Positions 53,829-63,909 of a stretch of 64,000 bases of DNA are shown one piece after another (the stretch's first letter is position 1; every line of letters starts with the position of its first letter). The DNA comes from Bacteroidales bacterium Phil12 (GTDB taxonomy: Bacteria > Bacteroidota > Bacteroidia > Bacteroidales > P3). A model generated the notes under the pieces. That model was not told the origin of the DNA. It did not search any database and saw only the letters and a program-made list of their open reading frames with translations. The position numbers and the translations under genes were made by a program. The stretch is from NCBI GenBank assembly GCA_002633275.1, contig NWBO01000158.1:248001-312000 (forward strand), given 5' to 3'.

Positions 53829-55772
53829 ATGAAACTATCTATTGTAATAGTCAATTATAATGTCGAGCATTTTTTGGAACACTGTCTTTTGAGTGTAAGA
53901 AAGGCGATAAAAAACACAGACGCGGAGATATTTGTCGTAGATAACAATTCGGTAGATGGTTCGATAAATATGCTCAAATCAAAATTCCCCGAAGTAAAAC
54001 TCATTGAAAACAAAGACAATGTAGGTTTTGCCAAAGCCAATAATCAGGCCATAAGAATTTCCACGGGAGAATATGTTCTTTTGTTAAATCCCGATACGGT
54101 GGTTGAGGAAGATACTTTTGTCAAGTGCCTAAATTTTATGGACACTCACCCGGATGCCGGCGGTTTGGGTGTTAAAATGATTGACGGACAAGGTAAAATT
54201 CTAAAAGAAAGCAAAAGAGGATTTCCCACACCTTGGGTTTGTTTTTGCAAGATGAGTTTTCTGTCAAGTCTTTTCCCGAGAAGCAAAAAATATTGCGGTT
54301 ATTATATGGGGCATCTGCCATACGACCAAACCAATGAGGTCGATATTTTAGCCGGTGCGTTTATGCTTTTGCGTAAAGAGGCTTTGGACAAAGTGGGTCT
54401 GTTGGACGAAACATTTTTTATGTATGGCGAAGATATCGATTTGTCGTATCGAATAACCAAGGGCGGATATAAAAACTATTACTTCGCAGACACGTCAATC
54501 ATTCACTACAAAGGAGAAAGCACCAAGAAAGGTTCGTTGAATTACGTCTATACATTTTACAATGCAATGGACATTTTCGCAAAAAAGCACCTTTCTTCCA
54601 AACAAACAAAACTGTTTTCGCTTATAATAAAACTCGCAATATGGGGACGGGCAACCCTTTCGTTTTTGTCTCGAATATTCAAAAAAGCAGCATTGCCCGT
54701 ATTGGATTTCTTATTGGTGTATTTGGGATTTTATTTCCTTGAACAATTTTGGGCTACAACCTATTGGAACAACCCGAACTACTACCCCGAGCATTATCAT
54801 ATAGTGGCAATACCTTGTTATATTATAATATTGTTGTTTTGCGTGTATTTGTTCGGCGGTTACGGAAAGTTCAAACCCGCAAAACTTATTTCGGGAGTAT
54901 TTTCGGGAATGATAGCCATTTTGGTAGTGTATTCGTTGATGCCCTCAGCCCTTAGATATTCGAGGGCAATGGTTATAATGGGGTCTTTCCTTACGTTTTT
55001 CATTCTTTTTGCCGAAAGATATTTGTTGCATTACATAAAGACAGGACATTGGACGACAAAAGAAAATTCGTCATCGTTCATAATTGTCGGAGATAAGCAA
55101 GAAACAAAACGAGTAACCGATTTACTGCGTTCAACAGACTTAAAACCCGAATTTATCGGTCTTGTGAGCGGAGAAGATAATGAGGACAGAGATTATTTTT
55201 TAGGAAACGTTTCACAGATTAAAGATATTATAAGGATATATCATGTCAATGAAGTAATATTTTGCAGCAAATCCTTATCTCAAAGTAAGATTATTTCGCT
55301 TATGGCAGATTTGTCAATGGCAAATGTACGCTTCACAATCGCACCGGAAGTAACGGATTTCATCATAGGCAGCAACACCATCAACACCCCCACCGATATT
55401 TATGTGATGAGCGTAAGCAGTATTGCTTCGGAAGACAACAGAAGAAAGAAACGTATGTTCGATTTTTCGTTTTCGTTTATCCTATTGCTGTTATTCCCAT
55501 TCGTTATTTTATTTTGTAAAAAGCATTTTTTAGCATTAAAAAACATTGTCTCGGTATTGGTTTCAAATAAAACTTTTGTGGGCTATAACCAACAGGACAG
55601 CAAGATAAACGAATTACCTACACTAAAAAAATCAATCTTTTGTTCAAGCGAAAATATCAAAACCAAGAATTTGGACTCTCAAACCATTCATCGTCTAAAC
55701 CTTATGTATGCCAACAATTGGGCATTGAAGACCGATTTCGATATTTTGCTTACAAATCTGCGTTATATATAA
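53829..55772 (+). CDS. Family 2 glycosyltransferase fused to a degenerate glycosyl-phosphotransferase-like region
   Basis: 647 residues from ATG 53829 (AAAGGA upstream). GT2 domain at about 1-260: IVIVNYNVEHFLEHC, VVDNNSVDGS, LLNPDTVVEE as the metal site, and ETFFMYGEDIDLSYR. Hydrophobic segments at about 285-395 lead to a Rossmann-like region (SSFIIVGDKQETKRV to about 545) and a KRMFDFSFSFILLLLFPFVI helix. These resemble the N-terminal part of polyprenyl-phosphate sugar transferases, but the catalytic region after that helix is not recognisable. It is likely a membrane-bound enzyme of surface polysaccharide synthesis; sugar unknown. Confidence 0.82.
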   Translation: MKLSIVIVNYNVEHFLEHCLLSVRKAIKNTDAEIFVVDNNSVDGSINMLKSKFPEVKLIENKDNVGFAKANNQAIRISTGEYVLLLNPDTVVEEDTFVKCLNFMDTHPDAGGLGVKMIDGQGKILKESKRGFPTPWVCFCKMSFLSSLFPRSKKYCGYYMGHLPYDQTNEVDILAGAFMLLRKEALDKVGLLDETFFMYGEDIDLSYRITKGGYKNYYFADTSIIHYKGESTKKGSLNYVYTFYNAMDIFAKKHLSSKQTKLFSLIIKLAIWGRATLSFLSRIFKKAALPVLDFLLVYLGFYFLEQFWATTYWNNPNYYPEHYHIVAIPCYIIILLFCVYLFGGYGKFKPAKLISGVFSGMIAILVVYSLMPSALRYSRAMVIMGSFLTFFILFAERYLLHYIKTGHWTTKENSSSFIIVGDKQETKRVTDLLRSTDLKPEFIGLVSGEDNEDRDYFLGNVSQIKDIIRIYHVNEVIFCSKSLSQSKIISLMADLSMANVRFTIAPEVTDFIIGSNTINTPTDIYVMSVSSIASEDNRRKKRMFDFSFSFILLLLFPFVILFCKKHFLALKNIVSVLVSNKTFVGYNQQDSKINELPTLKKSIFCSSENIKTKNLDSQTIHRLNLMYANNWALKTDFDILLTNLRYI

Positions 55773-55839
55773 GAAAGTTTTTACGTAACCTATCGGCGAA
55801 GAAACGATATAAGCAATGATTTTTCAGGTATTTGAAAAC

Positions 55840-55923
55840 GGCTGAACAGTGTTTAACACTAATAAAATAATATTAAACATCAGTAAAATAATGTTAAACA
55901 TCAGTGTGGCGATATGAGACATT
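55840..55923. repeat. 21-bp modular intergenic repeat, locus 10 (4 units)
   Basis: Units at 55840, 55861, 55882 and 55903; the middle two are AATAAAATAATATTAAACAT and AGTAAAATAATGTTAAACAT plus C, nearly identical to each other. It lies between convergent genes, just before a bidirectional terminator. Confidence 0.85.
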
Positions 55924-55941
55924 ATTTTTTCCATAACACTA

Positions 55942-55985
55942 AAAACACCGCCCGATTGTATGAGAAAACAATGGAGCGGTGTTTT
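55942..55985. terminator. Bidirectional terminator between convergent genes
   Basis: AAAACACCGC (55942-55951) pairs with GCGGTGTTTT (55976-55985); an inner ATTGT/ACAAT pair extends the stem. A/T flanks on both sides suit termination of the glycosyltransferase and of the lepB-regulator unit. Confidence 0.75.
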
Positions 55986-56000
55986 CGTTATATTAAATTC

Positions 56001-56720
56001 TTACCAATATCTGTCTTTATCGAAAGTTATGCTATAACCTAATGAATGTTGATTAACAATCTTAACTCTCGAATCTAAAAGCAAATATTTGCGAAGTTTG
56101 GTAAAATATACGTCCATACTCTTTGCCGTGCTTGGGTTGTCCTTGCCCCACACTTCGATAAGAAGTCTATGCCTTGAAACGATTTTACCTTGATTTTGAA
56201 TTAAGATTGCAAGAATACCGCATTCCTTTTTGGTCAAATGCCGTTCAATTGTTCGCAACTCGTCTTTATAAACCAAATTCCTTGCAGCGGCATTAAGTTT
56301 GAAATTTCCCACACATAACCAAGCGATTTTGGAATCTTGCAATTCTTTTACCGCTTTTTGTTTGCCAATCAAATCGGTTATAAGGTTTCTAAGTTTGTAT
56401 GGTTGGAGCAAAGTATGAAATAACGAACTGCGCTCCAATACCCTTGCCTGCGATTGCTCATCACTGCAAACAAAACAAAAAACTATCTTGTCGTCAAATT
56501 CCAATAACTTCTCGGTCTTTTGCATACTTGCATCTAAATCCGTATCATCAAAGAATGCATACGTTATCGCATTGTTCTTTATTATCTTTGACAACTCTTT
56601 ATCGGTTCGAGGACAAAAAACATTGTAAAGTTTTCTGTCAAAATAGAAATATATCATCTGTTGCAATTCTTGATTGGAAATCTGCACCAAGATATTACCT
56701 CTGCGTTCTTTTCGTCTCAT
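56001..56720 (-). CDS. OmpR-type winged-helix regulator with a degenerate receiver
   Basis: 239 residues. The C-terminal half (about 137-239) is a Trans_reg_C winged helix (LTKKECGILAILIQNQGKIVSRHRLLIEVWG and MDVYFTKLRKYL). The N-terminal 120 residues keep the receiver fold pattern, but the acidic pair at the start of beta-1 is QISN, and the lysine before the conserved proline is replaced (LLQPYKLRNLI). An Asp pair (FFDDTD) is in the phospho-acceptor region. Regulation is probably not by classical phosphorylation. It follows lepB by 15 bases, and no histidine kinase is adjacent. It may be a Bacteroidetes RprY-like orphan. Confidence 0.78.
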   Translation of the reverse strand: MRRKERRGNILVQISNQELQQMIYFYFDRKLYNVFCPRTDKELSKIIKNNAITYAFFDDTDLDASMQKTEKLLEFDDKIVFCFVCSDEQSQARVLERSSLFHTLLQPYKLRNLITDLIGKQKAVKELQDSKIAWLCVGNFKLNAAARNLVYKDELRTIERHLTKKECGILAILIQNQGKIVSRHRLLIEVWGKDNPSTAKSMDVYFTKLRKYLLLDSRVKIVNQHSLGYSITFDKDRYW

Positions 56721-56735
56721 GGCAACAATGATATT

Positions 56736-58469
56736 TTATTTAACAACACGGAACAGTTTATTCCAACGCACACGTTTCAATCCTTTTTGGTCTTTGTTTA
56801 ACGAAAGCCAAACAAATGATGCTTTACCAACAATATGGTCTTCCGGCACAAATCCCCAATAACGGGAATCTGCACTGTTGTGTCTGTTGTCGCCCATCAT
56901 CCAATAATAATCCATTTGGAATGTATATGTCGTTGCTTTTTTACCATTCAACAGCCAAGCATCGCCTTGTTTTGTCAAAGTGTTTCCTTCAAATGTGCGA
57001 ATACAACGACCATAAAGCAATTCGTTTTCATCATTCAGAGTTATTGTCATACCTTTGGCAGGAATAACCACCGAACCGAAATTATCAACATTCCAATTGT
57101 ACATTTCGCTATATGGATATAAATCTCTGCTCTTATATCCTTTCATCGCAATGACAGGTTCTACACTTTGGGTGTATTGCATCTGTTTTATCTTGTCTGC
57201 AATCTCGCTGCTCAATGGCAATGTAGGATAGTGTTTCAATTGATTTACCGTTTTTTCATCAACACCTGCTTGCAGCAAAAAGGCTTTGACTTCAATCAAA
57301 TCAGGGTGTAACAACAGCTGACAATACAACGAAACATTTTCATCTACAATCAACGAATAATCTCCTTTGTTCTTTGATGTAGGCTGAACACTCAACACAT
57401 AAGGATTGGCATTCAATGTTCGGATTTGTTCTTTTGTCAAATCGATATAATAATATAAATTCATCAACTGCATATCCTCTTTGCTTACTCCGATATTCAG
57501 CAGTTCTTTCTCATTGAAATAATATCCGTCTTTTATTTTTACGCAATATGTCAATTGAAAATCTTTCGGCGATTCTATTTTCTTGTCATTTATATACACT
57601 ACTGCGTTTTCTATCTTGATACTTTCGCCGGGAAGTCCCACACAACGCTTAATAAAATTCTCGCGTTTATCCACCGGTCGGGCTATTATGTTTCCGAATT
57701 GCTGTTTGTCGCTCCATACTTTCTCTCTTCCGTATTCTCTAACCAATGAATAATAACTTTGATTGCTTTGATAAACGGTTGAAACAGTGTCGCCGTCAGG
57801 AAAATTAAACACAACGGCATCTCCACGTTTAACTTTGCTAAAAGCAGGTAAGCGATGATAAGGCAGTTTAACCCATTCCAAATATGCTTTCGTGTTTGTA
57901 AAAGGTATGCTGTGGTGCATAAGAGGCAAAGACAACGGTGTCATCGGCACGCGAGAACCATACGCCATTTTGCTTACAAACAAATAGTCTCCGACCAATA
58001 AACTCTTTTCCATAGATGAAGACGGAATTTTGTAAGCCTCAAAAAACAACAAACGGATAATCGTTGCCGCAATGATAGCAAATATTATCGCATCCGCCCA
58101 ATCTCTGACTGCTCCGACTTTGTATTCAGGTGCATCTTTCGGATTGGTATATACATCTTTGCCAAAGCCCATAAGAGGTAGCATAACCCAAGGAAACAAA
58201 GCCACAAGTATCTGATAGCCTAAGGAACGATGAGAAAAACATTTGCTAAACTCAATAAATATAAGAATAATAACAAAGACGTTTATAAATGGTATAAGCA
58301 TATAGATGAACCACCAAAACGATTTGTTGATTATTTTGTTTGCTATCCATATATTATAGAAAGGAACAAGGGCGACCCACCAGTCGTAACCCGCCTTTGA
58401 AAATATTTTCGCCAAGCCTACGAAAACCAAAATAGTTTGTATTGCAAATATGAGCAAATATGTATCCAT
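56736..58469 (-). CDS. lepB: Signal peptidase I with N-terminal membrane extension
   Basis: 577 residues, much longer than the 200-330 of usual LepB. Residues 1-105 form a hydrophobic DUF5684-like membrane domain. The peptidase follows: catalytic S152 in [10 protein letters not shown], general base K274 in [14 protein letters not shown], and the [14 protein letters not shown] box near 535. An inserted segment of about 200 residues (roughly 300-500) lies between the lysine box and the GDNR box. It cleaves signal peptides at the inner-membrane outer face. It is co-transcribed with the regulator downstream. Confidence 0.92.
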   Translation of the reverse strand: MDTYLLIFAIQTILVFVGLAKIFSKAGYDWWVALVPFYNIWIANKIINKSFWWFIYMLIPFINVFVIILIFIEFSKCFSHRSLGYQILVALFPWVMLPLMGFGKDVYTNPKDAPEYKVGAVRDWADAIIFAIIAATIIRLLFFEAYKIPSSSMEKSLLVGDYLFVSKMAYGSRVPMTPLSLPLMHHSIPFTNTKAYLEWVKLPYHRLPAFSKVKRGDAVVFNFPDGDTVSTVYQSNQSYYSLVREYGREKVWSDKQQFGNIIARPVDKRENFIKRCVGLPGESIKIENAVVYINDKKIESPKDFQLTYCVKIKDGYYFNEKELLNIGVSKEDMQLMNLYYYIDLTKEQIRTLNANPYVLSVQPTSKNKGDYSLIVDENVSLYCQLLLHPDLIEVKAFLLQAGVDEKTVNQLKHYPTLPLSSEIADKIKQMQYTQSVEPVIAMKGYKSRDLYPYSEMYNWNVDNFGSVVIPAKGMTITLNDENELLYGRCIRTFEGNTLTKQGDAWLLNGKKATTYTFQMDYYWMMGDNRHNSADSRYWGFVPEDHIVGKASFVWLSLNKDQKGLKRVRWNKLFRVVK

Positions 58470-58515
58470 CTTACTTTTTTGTTTAATCTGTTAAAAAAAT
58501 CTCAATTTTAAGTTG

Positions 58516-58523
58516 CAAATTTA
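58516..58523 (-). promoter_or_regulatory. Bacteroidetes -7 box (TAAATTTG) for lepB
   Basis: Minus-strand TAAATTTG, 46 bases before the lepB start. Confidence 0.6.
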
Positions 58524-58572
58524 CCTAAAAAAAACAATACGACAAAATATTTTTACGTTATTCACTCGAAAT

Positions 58573-58635
58573 CGTATTTTTTTGTTTAACATCAATAAAA
58601 TAGTTTCACTGATTATTTTTTTAGTGTTAAACACT
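58573..58635. repeat. 21-bp modular intergenic repeat, locus 11 (3 units)
   Basis: Units at 58573, 58594 and 58615 with words GTTTAACATC, TTTCACTGATT and GTGTTAAACACT. It lies between the divergent lepB promoter and the S41 protease start. It keeps a false in-frame extension of the S41 reading frame open. Confidence 0.8.
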
Positions 58636-58677
58636 AATAAAGTAGATTGTATTGAAAAAAAACTTGATATAACGATA

Positions 58678-60435
58678 ATGAAAAAGACTTTGGTATTAGT
58701 GGCAGTTTTACTGCTTGGAATTGTGGCTTTTTCTCAAAACGACGAAAGGAAAACCACAAGAAAGATGATGCAATTATATATGATGATGGACCGTTTCTAT
58801 GTAGATACGGCAGATATTGCAAAGATAACAGAGCAAGGTATGGAGGCTATGCTTAAACAACTCGACCCTCATTCGGCATATATAGCCGAAAAAGACGTTC
58901 GCTCTGCCAACGAGCCGTTGGAAGGTAATATAATAGGTATAGGTATAACATATCAAATATCGAATGACACCATTCACGTTATAGATGTTGTGGCAGATGC
59001 CCCAAGTGAAAAGGTCGGAATTTTGCCGGGCGATAAGATTATAAAAGTCGATGACACCGTTGCGGTTGGAGACAGCATCACTCAGGATTGGGTTTTGAAA
59101 CATTTGAGAGGCAAACAAAACACAAAAGTTAAAATAACCGTTTTGCGTAGCGGTAAGGGCGAAATAGTTTTCAATCTTACAAGAGAAAAAATTCCACTGA
59201 ACAGCATCGACACTTGGTTTATGATTGATAAGGAAATAGGATATATTTCCCTAAGACGTTATGCACAGCAATCGGATGAAGAGTTTAGAAATGCCGTTGA
59301 AGATTTGAAAAAACAGGGAATGAAAAAACTTATATTCGATTTACGTTCCAATGGCGGCGGTTATCTTTCTTCGGCTCAAAAAATAGTCGATGAGTTTCTA
59401 AGTGATGACAAACTTATAGTATATACGCAAGGCAGCAAAGTAAAAAGAGAAGAACTTCGCACAGAAAATAAAGGCGTTTGGGAGAAAGGTGATTTGGTTA
59501 TCTTGACAGATGAATACACGGCTTCGGCTTCCGAAATCACTTCGGGTGCGGTGCAAGATTGGGACAGAGGTGTTATTATCGGCAGACGTACATTCGGCAA
59601 AGGATTGGTTCAACGCCCATTCAATATGCCTGACGGCTCACAAGTCCGCCTTACTATCTCACGATATTATATCCCTTCGGGACGTTGCATTCAAAAACCT
59701 TATGACAAAGGTTACGACGAATATATCAAAGATTTTCAAAACCGCTCCGAGCATCAGGAATTGGTTAATAAAGACAGTATAAAGTTCAACGACAGCCTTA
59801 AATACACCACCAATAACGGCAGAGTGGTTTATGGCGGCGGTGGTGTTATGCCCGATATTTTTGTTCCTTTGGATACGATGCGTGCTTCCGATTATTTTAT
59901 AAATCTTAGAAGTAAAAACTTATTCAATGAGTTTGCTCTGTCTTGGGTTGAGCAGCATAGAAACGCGTTTTTGAAAAAATATCCTACTTATGACGATTTT
60001 GACAAAGTTTGGAACTCACTCGGACTTATGCAAGAGTTCAAAAAATTTGCCGAATCCAAAGACGTAAAACCTCAAATCATCAAAACACAATGGGTTAATG
60101 ATATTGTGTTAAATTATTTGAAAGAAGCACAAAAAGATTCCTCCAAAATAAATTCTTATACCTCGTATGAAGATTATGCCACCTCGTTAGTAAAACAAGG
60201 CAATATGATTGACGAAATAATCGACAAATCAAAACAAGAGGATATTAAACAAAAAGAATATATCCAATCTTCCGAAAAATACATAGAGGCCACTCTAAAA
60301 GGCAGTGTGGCAAGATATATGTATGGTATTAAATACTATTACAAGGCTGTTCAAGAAAACGATGAGGTTATCAAACAAGCCGTTTCTTTACTTAAAGACG
60401 AAAAACGCTACAAATCTATTCTAAAAGGCAAATAA
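58678..60435 (+). CDS. S41-family C-terminal processing peptidase
   Basis: 585 residues from ATG 58678, chosen because it begins a clean signal peptide (about 1-19, ending AFSQ); an upstream in-frame extension runs through repeat DNA. The PDZ domain is at about 83-165. In the S41 protease domain the catalytic S285 is in TASASEITSG and K308 in FGKGLVQ. It is a periplasmic tail-specific protease that trims C-termini. A long C-terminal extension after about 400 is common in Bacteroidetes members. No -7 box was recognised; a terminator follows at 60469. Confidence 0.92.
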   Translation: MKKTLVLVAVLLLGIVAFSQNDERKTTRKMMQLYMMMDRFYVDTADIAKITEQGMEAMLKQLDPHSAYIAEKDVRSANEPLEGNIIGIGITYQISNDTIHVIDVVADAPSEKVGILPGDKIIKVDDTVAVGDSITQDWVLKHLRGKQNTKVKITVLRSGKGEIVFNLTREKIPLNSIDTWFMIDKEIGYISLRRYAQQSDEEFRNAVEDLKKQGMKKLIFDLRSNGGGYLSSAQKIVDEFLSDDKLIVYTQGSKVKREELRTENKGVWEKGDLVILTDEYTASASEITSGAVQDWDRGVIIGRRTFGKGLVQRPFNMPDGSQVRLTISRYYIPSGRCIQKPYDKGYDEYIKDFQNRSEHQELVNKDSIKFNDSLKYTTNNGRVVYGGGGVMPDIFVPLDTMRASDYFINLRSKNLFNEFALSWVEQHRNAFLKKYPTYDDFDKVWNSLGLMQEFKKFAESKDVKPQIIKTQWVNDIVLNYLKEAQKDSSKINSYTSYEDYATSLVKQGNMIDEIIDKSKQEDIKQKEYIQSSEKYIEATLKGSVARYMYGIKYYYKAVQENDEVIKQAVSLLKDEKRYKSILKGK

Positions 60436-60468
60436 TAATTTCGTTTTCTTAATCACAAAATAAATCAA

Positions 60469-60500
60469 CAGAGCGACAATCAAAAACGATTGCCGCTCTG
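60469..60500. terminator. Terminator between convergent S41 and acyl-CoA synthetase genes
   Basis: CAGAGCGACAATC (60469-60481) pairs with GATTGCCGCTCTG (60488-60500) with one internal mismatch; TCTTTCGTT follows on the plus strand. Confidence 0.75.
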
Positions 60501-60557
60501 TCTTTCGTTATGGCGTTTATGTAAAAAATGTTCCTAATCTTGAAAAGCAAATACGTT

Positions 60558-62216
60558 TTATTTCTTATGAGAATACATATAACGTTTTATGCTTCGTTTT
60601 GGCGTTTTCTCAAATTCTTCTGCCTGAATAAATATTTGTGCTATATGTTCGTAGGTCGGCAGTTCTTTGTTTGTGTCTTTACGTATCTGCTCCAAAACAT
60701 CGTTGTATTGGTCTCTCTTGAATCCGTCCCTATCCAATTTGTCCAAATCCAAATTAACAAGAGCCGTTATCTTACCGTCCTTATCCATAACCAACGATTC
60801 ATTGACGTATTCCATAGAGTTGAGTTTGTCTTCTATCTCTTCGGGATAAATATTCTGACCGTTGGCGGAAAGAATCATATTCTTGATACGTCCTTTAATG
60901 AAAACATAACCCTCGCTATCCATAACAGCCAAATCTCCCGTGTGAAGCCAACCGTCTTTCAATACTTTGGCAGTCTCTTCTTCGTTTTTGTAGTAGCCAA
61001 TCATCGTATTCTTTCCTCGAACAAGTATCTCTCCCGGAATATTCTGCGGATCAACGGAATCAATTCTCAATTCCATTTCATCGACAGCCTTTCCGCAAGA
61101 GCCTAACTTGGTTTCTTTCCAATCGGCATAACAAATCAAAGGCCCGCATTCGGTCATACCATATCCGACAGTGAAACGAAAACCTATTTTCTTCAAAAAC
61201 GCTTCCACTTCACAGTTCATAGCCGCTCCACCAATGATAACCTCATAAAAATTCTCGCCGAAAGCGGTATGCAAACCCGTTTGAATACGTTTTAACAACT
61301 TCTCGTTTATGTAAGGTGTCTTCAAAAGAGTTTTTACCAAGCGTTTATCAAGTATAGGTTTGAGTTTGGTTTTATAAATCTTCTCTATAATCAAAGGAAC
61401 AGAGATGATAATGTCGGGTTTGATTGTCTCCAAGGCCTGAGAAACGATTTTAGGCGACGGAACGCGAGAAAGAAAATGAATATGCGTACCTCTGCGAAAC
61501 TCGGTTATCAATTCAAAACTCATTCCATACATATGAGCCATAGGAAGCATACATATAGAATTGGTTGTAGAGTCAAGATTTGTTATAGCCCTATCCGCCA
61601 ACTCCTGATTACCGATAAGAGAACGATAAGGCAACATAACGCCTTTTGAAGCAGAGGTCGTACCGGATGTATAGTTGATAAGAGCCAAATCTTCGGGATT
61701 TTCGTATTTGTATTTAACGTCTTTCTTTTGAAAACCCTTCGGATACTTCTTTTTGAATAAGTTGGCGATATTGTCAAACACCTGTTTATATTTCTCTTCT
61801 TTGTAATAAACCAACTGAAATCCCTGCATAAGAATGACAGCGTGAATATCTTTAAGATTTTCAGCATCGATATTTTCCCAAGCCATATCTCCAACGATTA
61901 GGAGTTTGCAATCGGAATGATTTATCAAGTGTTCGGCAGTCTGAGCCTTAAATTCATGCAAGATAGGAACGGCAACAGCACCGTATGTCAAGGTTGCAAA
62001 AAAAGATATTGTCCAAGACGCACAGTTGCGACTGAAAAGAGCAATATGGTCGCCTTTGTTAATTCCGAAATGTTCAAAAAGGATATGCAATCTTGCAATT
62101 CTCTCTCCCACTTGCGAAAAAGGAATCGGTCCCGATTTGTAATCGCTAAGAGCAGGACGCCCCCAATTGTTTATAATAGACCTTTCAATATCCGCAATAA
62201 AACTTATTTCTTCCAT
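60558..62216 (-). CDS. AMP-forming long-chain acyl-CoA synthetase
   Basis: 552 residues, ANL superfamily. The P-loop-like motif is LINYTSGTTSASKGV (about 187-201; the usual TGxPKG is TSASKG here), the adenylate motif VGYGMTECGPL, the hinge TGDLAVMD, and the C-terminal lysine region (ILSANGQNIYPEEIE). It activates fatty acids for lipid synthesis or turnover; chain length is not determinable. Only a weak -7 candidate (TAACTTCG near 62279-62286) lies upstream. Confidence 0.9.
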   Translation of the reverse strand: MEEISFIADIERSIINNWGRPALSDYKSGPIPFSQVGERIARLHILFEHFGINKGDHIALFSRNCASWTISFFATLTYGAVAVPILHEFKAQTAEHLINHSDCKLLIVGDMAWENIDAENLKDIHAVILMQGFQLVYYKEEKYKQVFDNIANLFKKKYPKGFQKKDVKYKYENPEDLALINYTSGTTSASKGVMLPYRSLIGNQELADRAITNLDSTTNSICMLPMAHMYGMSFELITEFRRGTHIHFLSRVPSPKIVSQALETIKPDIIISVPLIIEKIYKTKLKPILDKRLVKTLLKTPYINEKLLKRIQTGLHTAFGENFYEVIIGGAAMNCEVEAFLKKIGFRFTVGYGMTECGPLICYADWKETKLGSCGKAVDEMELRIDSVDPQNIPGEILVRGKNTMIGYYKNEEETAKVLKDGWLHTGDLAVMDSEGYVFIKGRIKNMILSANGQNIYPEEIEDKLNSMEYVNESLVMDKDGKITALVNLDLDKLDRDGFKRDQYNDVLEQIRKDTNKELPTYEHIAQIFIQAEEFEKTPKRSIKRYMYSHKK

Positions 62217-62460
62217 TACTCATTCATTTGACGGAAATTCTTACTTAAAATCCGTGTTTATTAATTTTAAAAGGAATGCGAAGTTAATACATTTTTTATT
62301 AACAACGCCGTTTTTTGCCAAAAATACACATCGCTTCTTATGTTTTTCACTTCTCAAAATCCTTATTACAGCAACCAAAACAAATATACCACGCAAAAAC
62401 AAAAACAATATTATTAAAAATTTCACCATGCAATTGTTTGAAACAACGAACTATAAAATC

Positions 62461-62544
62461 GCAAAAACAGTGTTAATAACTAATTTACCGATGTCAATGA
62501 TTGATAAATCAGTGTTAAACACCAATAAACTCATATCAACCACT
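62461..62544. repeat. 21-bp modular intergenic repeat, locus 12 (4 units)
   Basis: Units at 62461, 62482, 62503 and 62524 with words GTGTTAATAACT, ATGTCAATGATT, GTGTTAAACACC and ATATCAACCACT. TCGCAAAAA marks its left edge. It lies in the 409-base divergent gap; 62287-62460 shows nothing recognisable. Confidence 0.78.
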
Positions 62545-62592
62545 AAAAAACCTTTACTCTATTACCTTTTTGGTTTGTATGGTAAAATGTTG

Positions 62593-62600
62593 TAATTTTG
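62593..62600 (+). promoter_or_regulatory. Bacteroidetes promoter: -33 TTTG and -7 TAATTTTG
   Basis: TTTG at 62569-62572, then 20 bases, then TAATTTTG at 62593-62600; 25 bases before the porin start. This is the best complete promoter in the window. Confidence 0.75.
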
Positions 62601-62625
62601 CAGACTTATTTTTACATCAAAACAA

Positions 62626-63828
62626 ATGAAAAAAGTTTTCACATTATTAGCCCTTGCTTTGACTATTGGATTTTCGGCAAAGGCACAAGAGAGTTTCAAA
62701 GACAGACTGCAAGTCGGCGGATTTATTCAAACCGATTTTGAATGGTTACAATACGAAGAAAAATCCAATACAGGCTCCAATCAATTCTATGACCCCAAGA
62801 AAGACAATGCCGATAACGATTATTTCATCCGCTACGGATTAAGACGAGGAGGAATACGTTTGGCATATAATCAAGGGATAGTTCAAGGGATATTTGAATT
62901 GGATTTGAACGACGGAGGAATAGACCCAAAGGCAGCAATAATCAACATAAAACCTGCCGAGTGGATTGAAATCAATGCAGGTCTGCAAACGATATGGTTC
63001 GGAGAAGAAACATCGTACCCTACACCTAAGCAAGAGATGTTGGAACATTGCGAAATGTTGCGTAATATCTTCTTTTTGGACAGAGATTTGGGGTTAAAAG
63101 TCAGTTTGATTGCTCCCAAGAAATCCGTATTCAATGGTTTGAGATTGGATTTTGGCGTAGTGAGCGGTAACAGCATAAATAAAACACCTGACGGCAAAGT
63201 TAATTTTGTAGGACATCTGAAATACAAAACAAATATCCGTAATGTGTATGCTTCCATCGGAACATCGTTGTACTACGGCAAGGTCAATAATGCGAGCGTT
63301 AGTTACACAAGTTTCAACGACAATGGATTGGACATAACATTCGCAAAAGAAAACACGAAAAACAAACGCTTGTATTACGGAGTTGATGCACAGGTTAAAT
63401 TCCCTACAATAATAGGTAATACAGAAATCAAAACCGAATGGGTTTATGGAACACAGCCCTCAATGGAAAATTCTTTCCGCTCTCCATTCAATAACGAATA
63501 CGATGAAAACGCTCCGTTCAACATAGAAAGGAAATTTTTCGGAGGTTATGTCTATTGGTTTCAAAACATAAAACAAACACCGTTCAGACTGCTATTCAAA
63601 TACACTTTATTTAATCCGAACACGACGGCTTATGAGGAGTATTATTTGTCTTCAACCGATGTAACTTTTCATACATTCGGCTTAGGCTGTCAATGGAATA
63701 TAACAAAGGGATTAAACTTGACGGCATTGTTCAATATCAACAAAAACGAAAAAGTTGAACACATTCCCGCATATTCGCACGACAGAAAAGACAATCATTT
63801 CACCATGCGTTTGCAATATGAGTTCTAA
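62626..63828 (+). CDS. Outer-membrane porin, phosphate-selective (O/P) type
   Basis: 400 residues with a signal peptide (about 1-20, ending AKAQ). Alternating beta-strand pattern throughout, opening with RLQVGGFIQTDFEW and RYGLRRGGIRLAYNQGIVQGIFELDLND, as in phosphate-selective porin O/P-like proteins, and ending in a beta-signal with terminal phenylalanine (MRLQYEF). It is a 16-strand-type barrel by family; the solute is unknown. No terminator is seen after it; the remaining 170 bases hold a repeat array. Confidence 0.82.
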   Translation: MKKVFTLLALALTIGFSAKAQESFKDRLQVGGFIQTDFEWLQYEEKSNTGSNQFYDPKKDNADNDYFIRYGLRRGGIRLAYNQGIVQGIFELDLNDGGIDPKAAIINIKPAEWIEINAGLQTIWFGEETSYPTPKQEMLEHCEMLRNIFFLDRDLGLKVSLIAPKKSVFNGLRLDFGVVSGNSINKTPDGKVNFVGHLKYKTNIRNVYASIGTSLYYGKVNNASVSYTSFNDNGLDITFAKENTKNKRLYYGVDAQVKFPTIIGNTEIKTEWVYGTQPSMENSFRSPFNNEYDENAPFNIERKFFGGYVYWFQNIKQTPFRLLFKYTLFNPNTTAYEEYYLSSTDVTFHTFGLGCQWNITKGLNLTALFNINKNEKVEHIPAYSHDRKDNHFTMRLQYEF

Positions 63829-63909
63829 AAAAGAAATCAAGTTAATACACAAGCAACTACAAACAAAAAATTTTCAATACCGAAAATAATCTCATCAATG
63901 CCCCACACC

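Noticed and set aside
58513..58677. In-frame N-terminal extension of the S41 protease
   Set aside because: It runs through a 21-bp repeat array and would bury the signal peptide that starts at 58678.
62279..62286. TAACTTCG on the minus strand as promoter of the acyl-CoA synthetase gene
   Set aside because: It departs from TAnnTTTG at a conserved position; noted in the gene entry but not listed as a feature.
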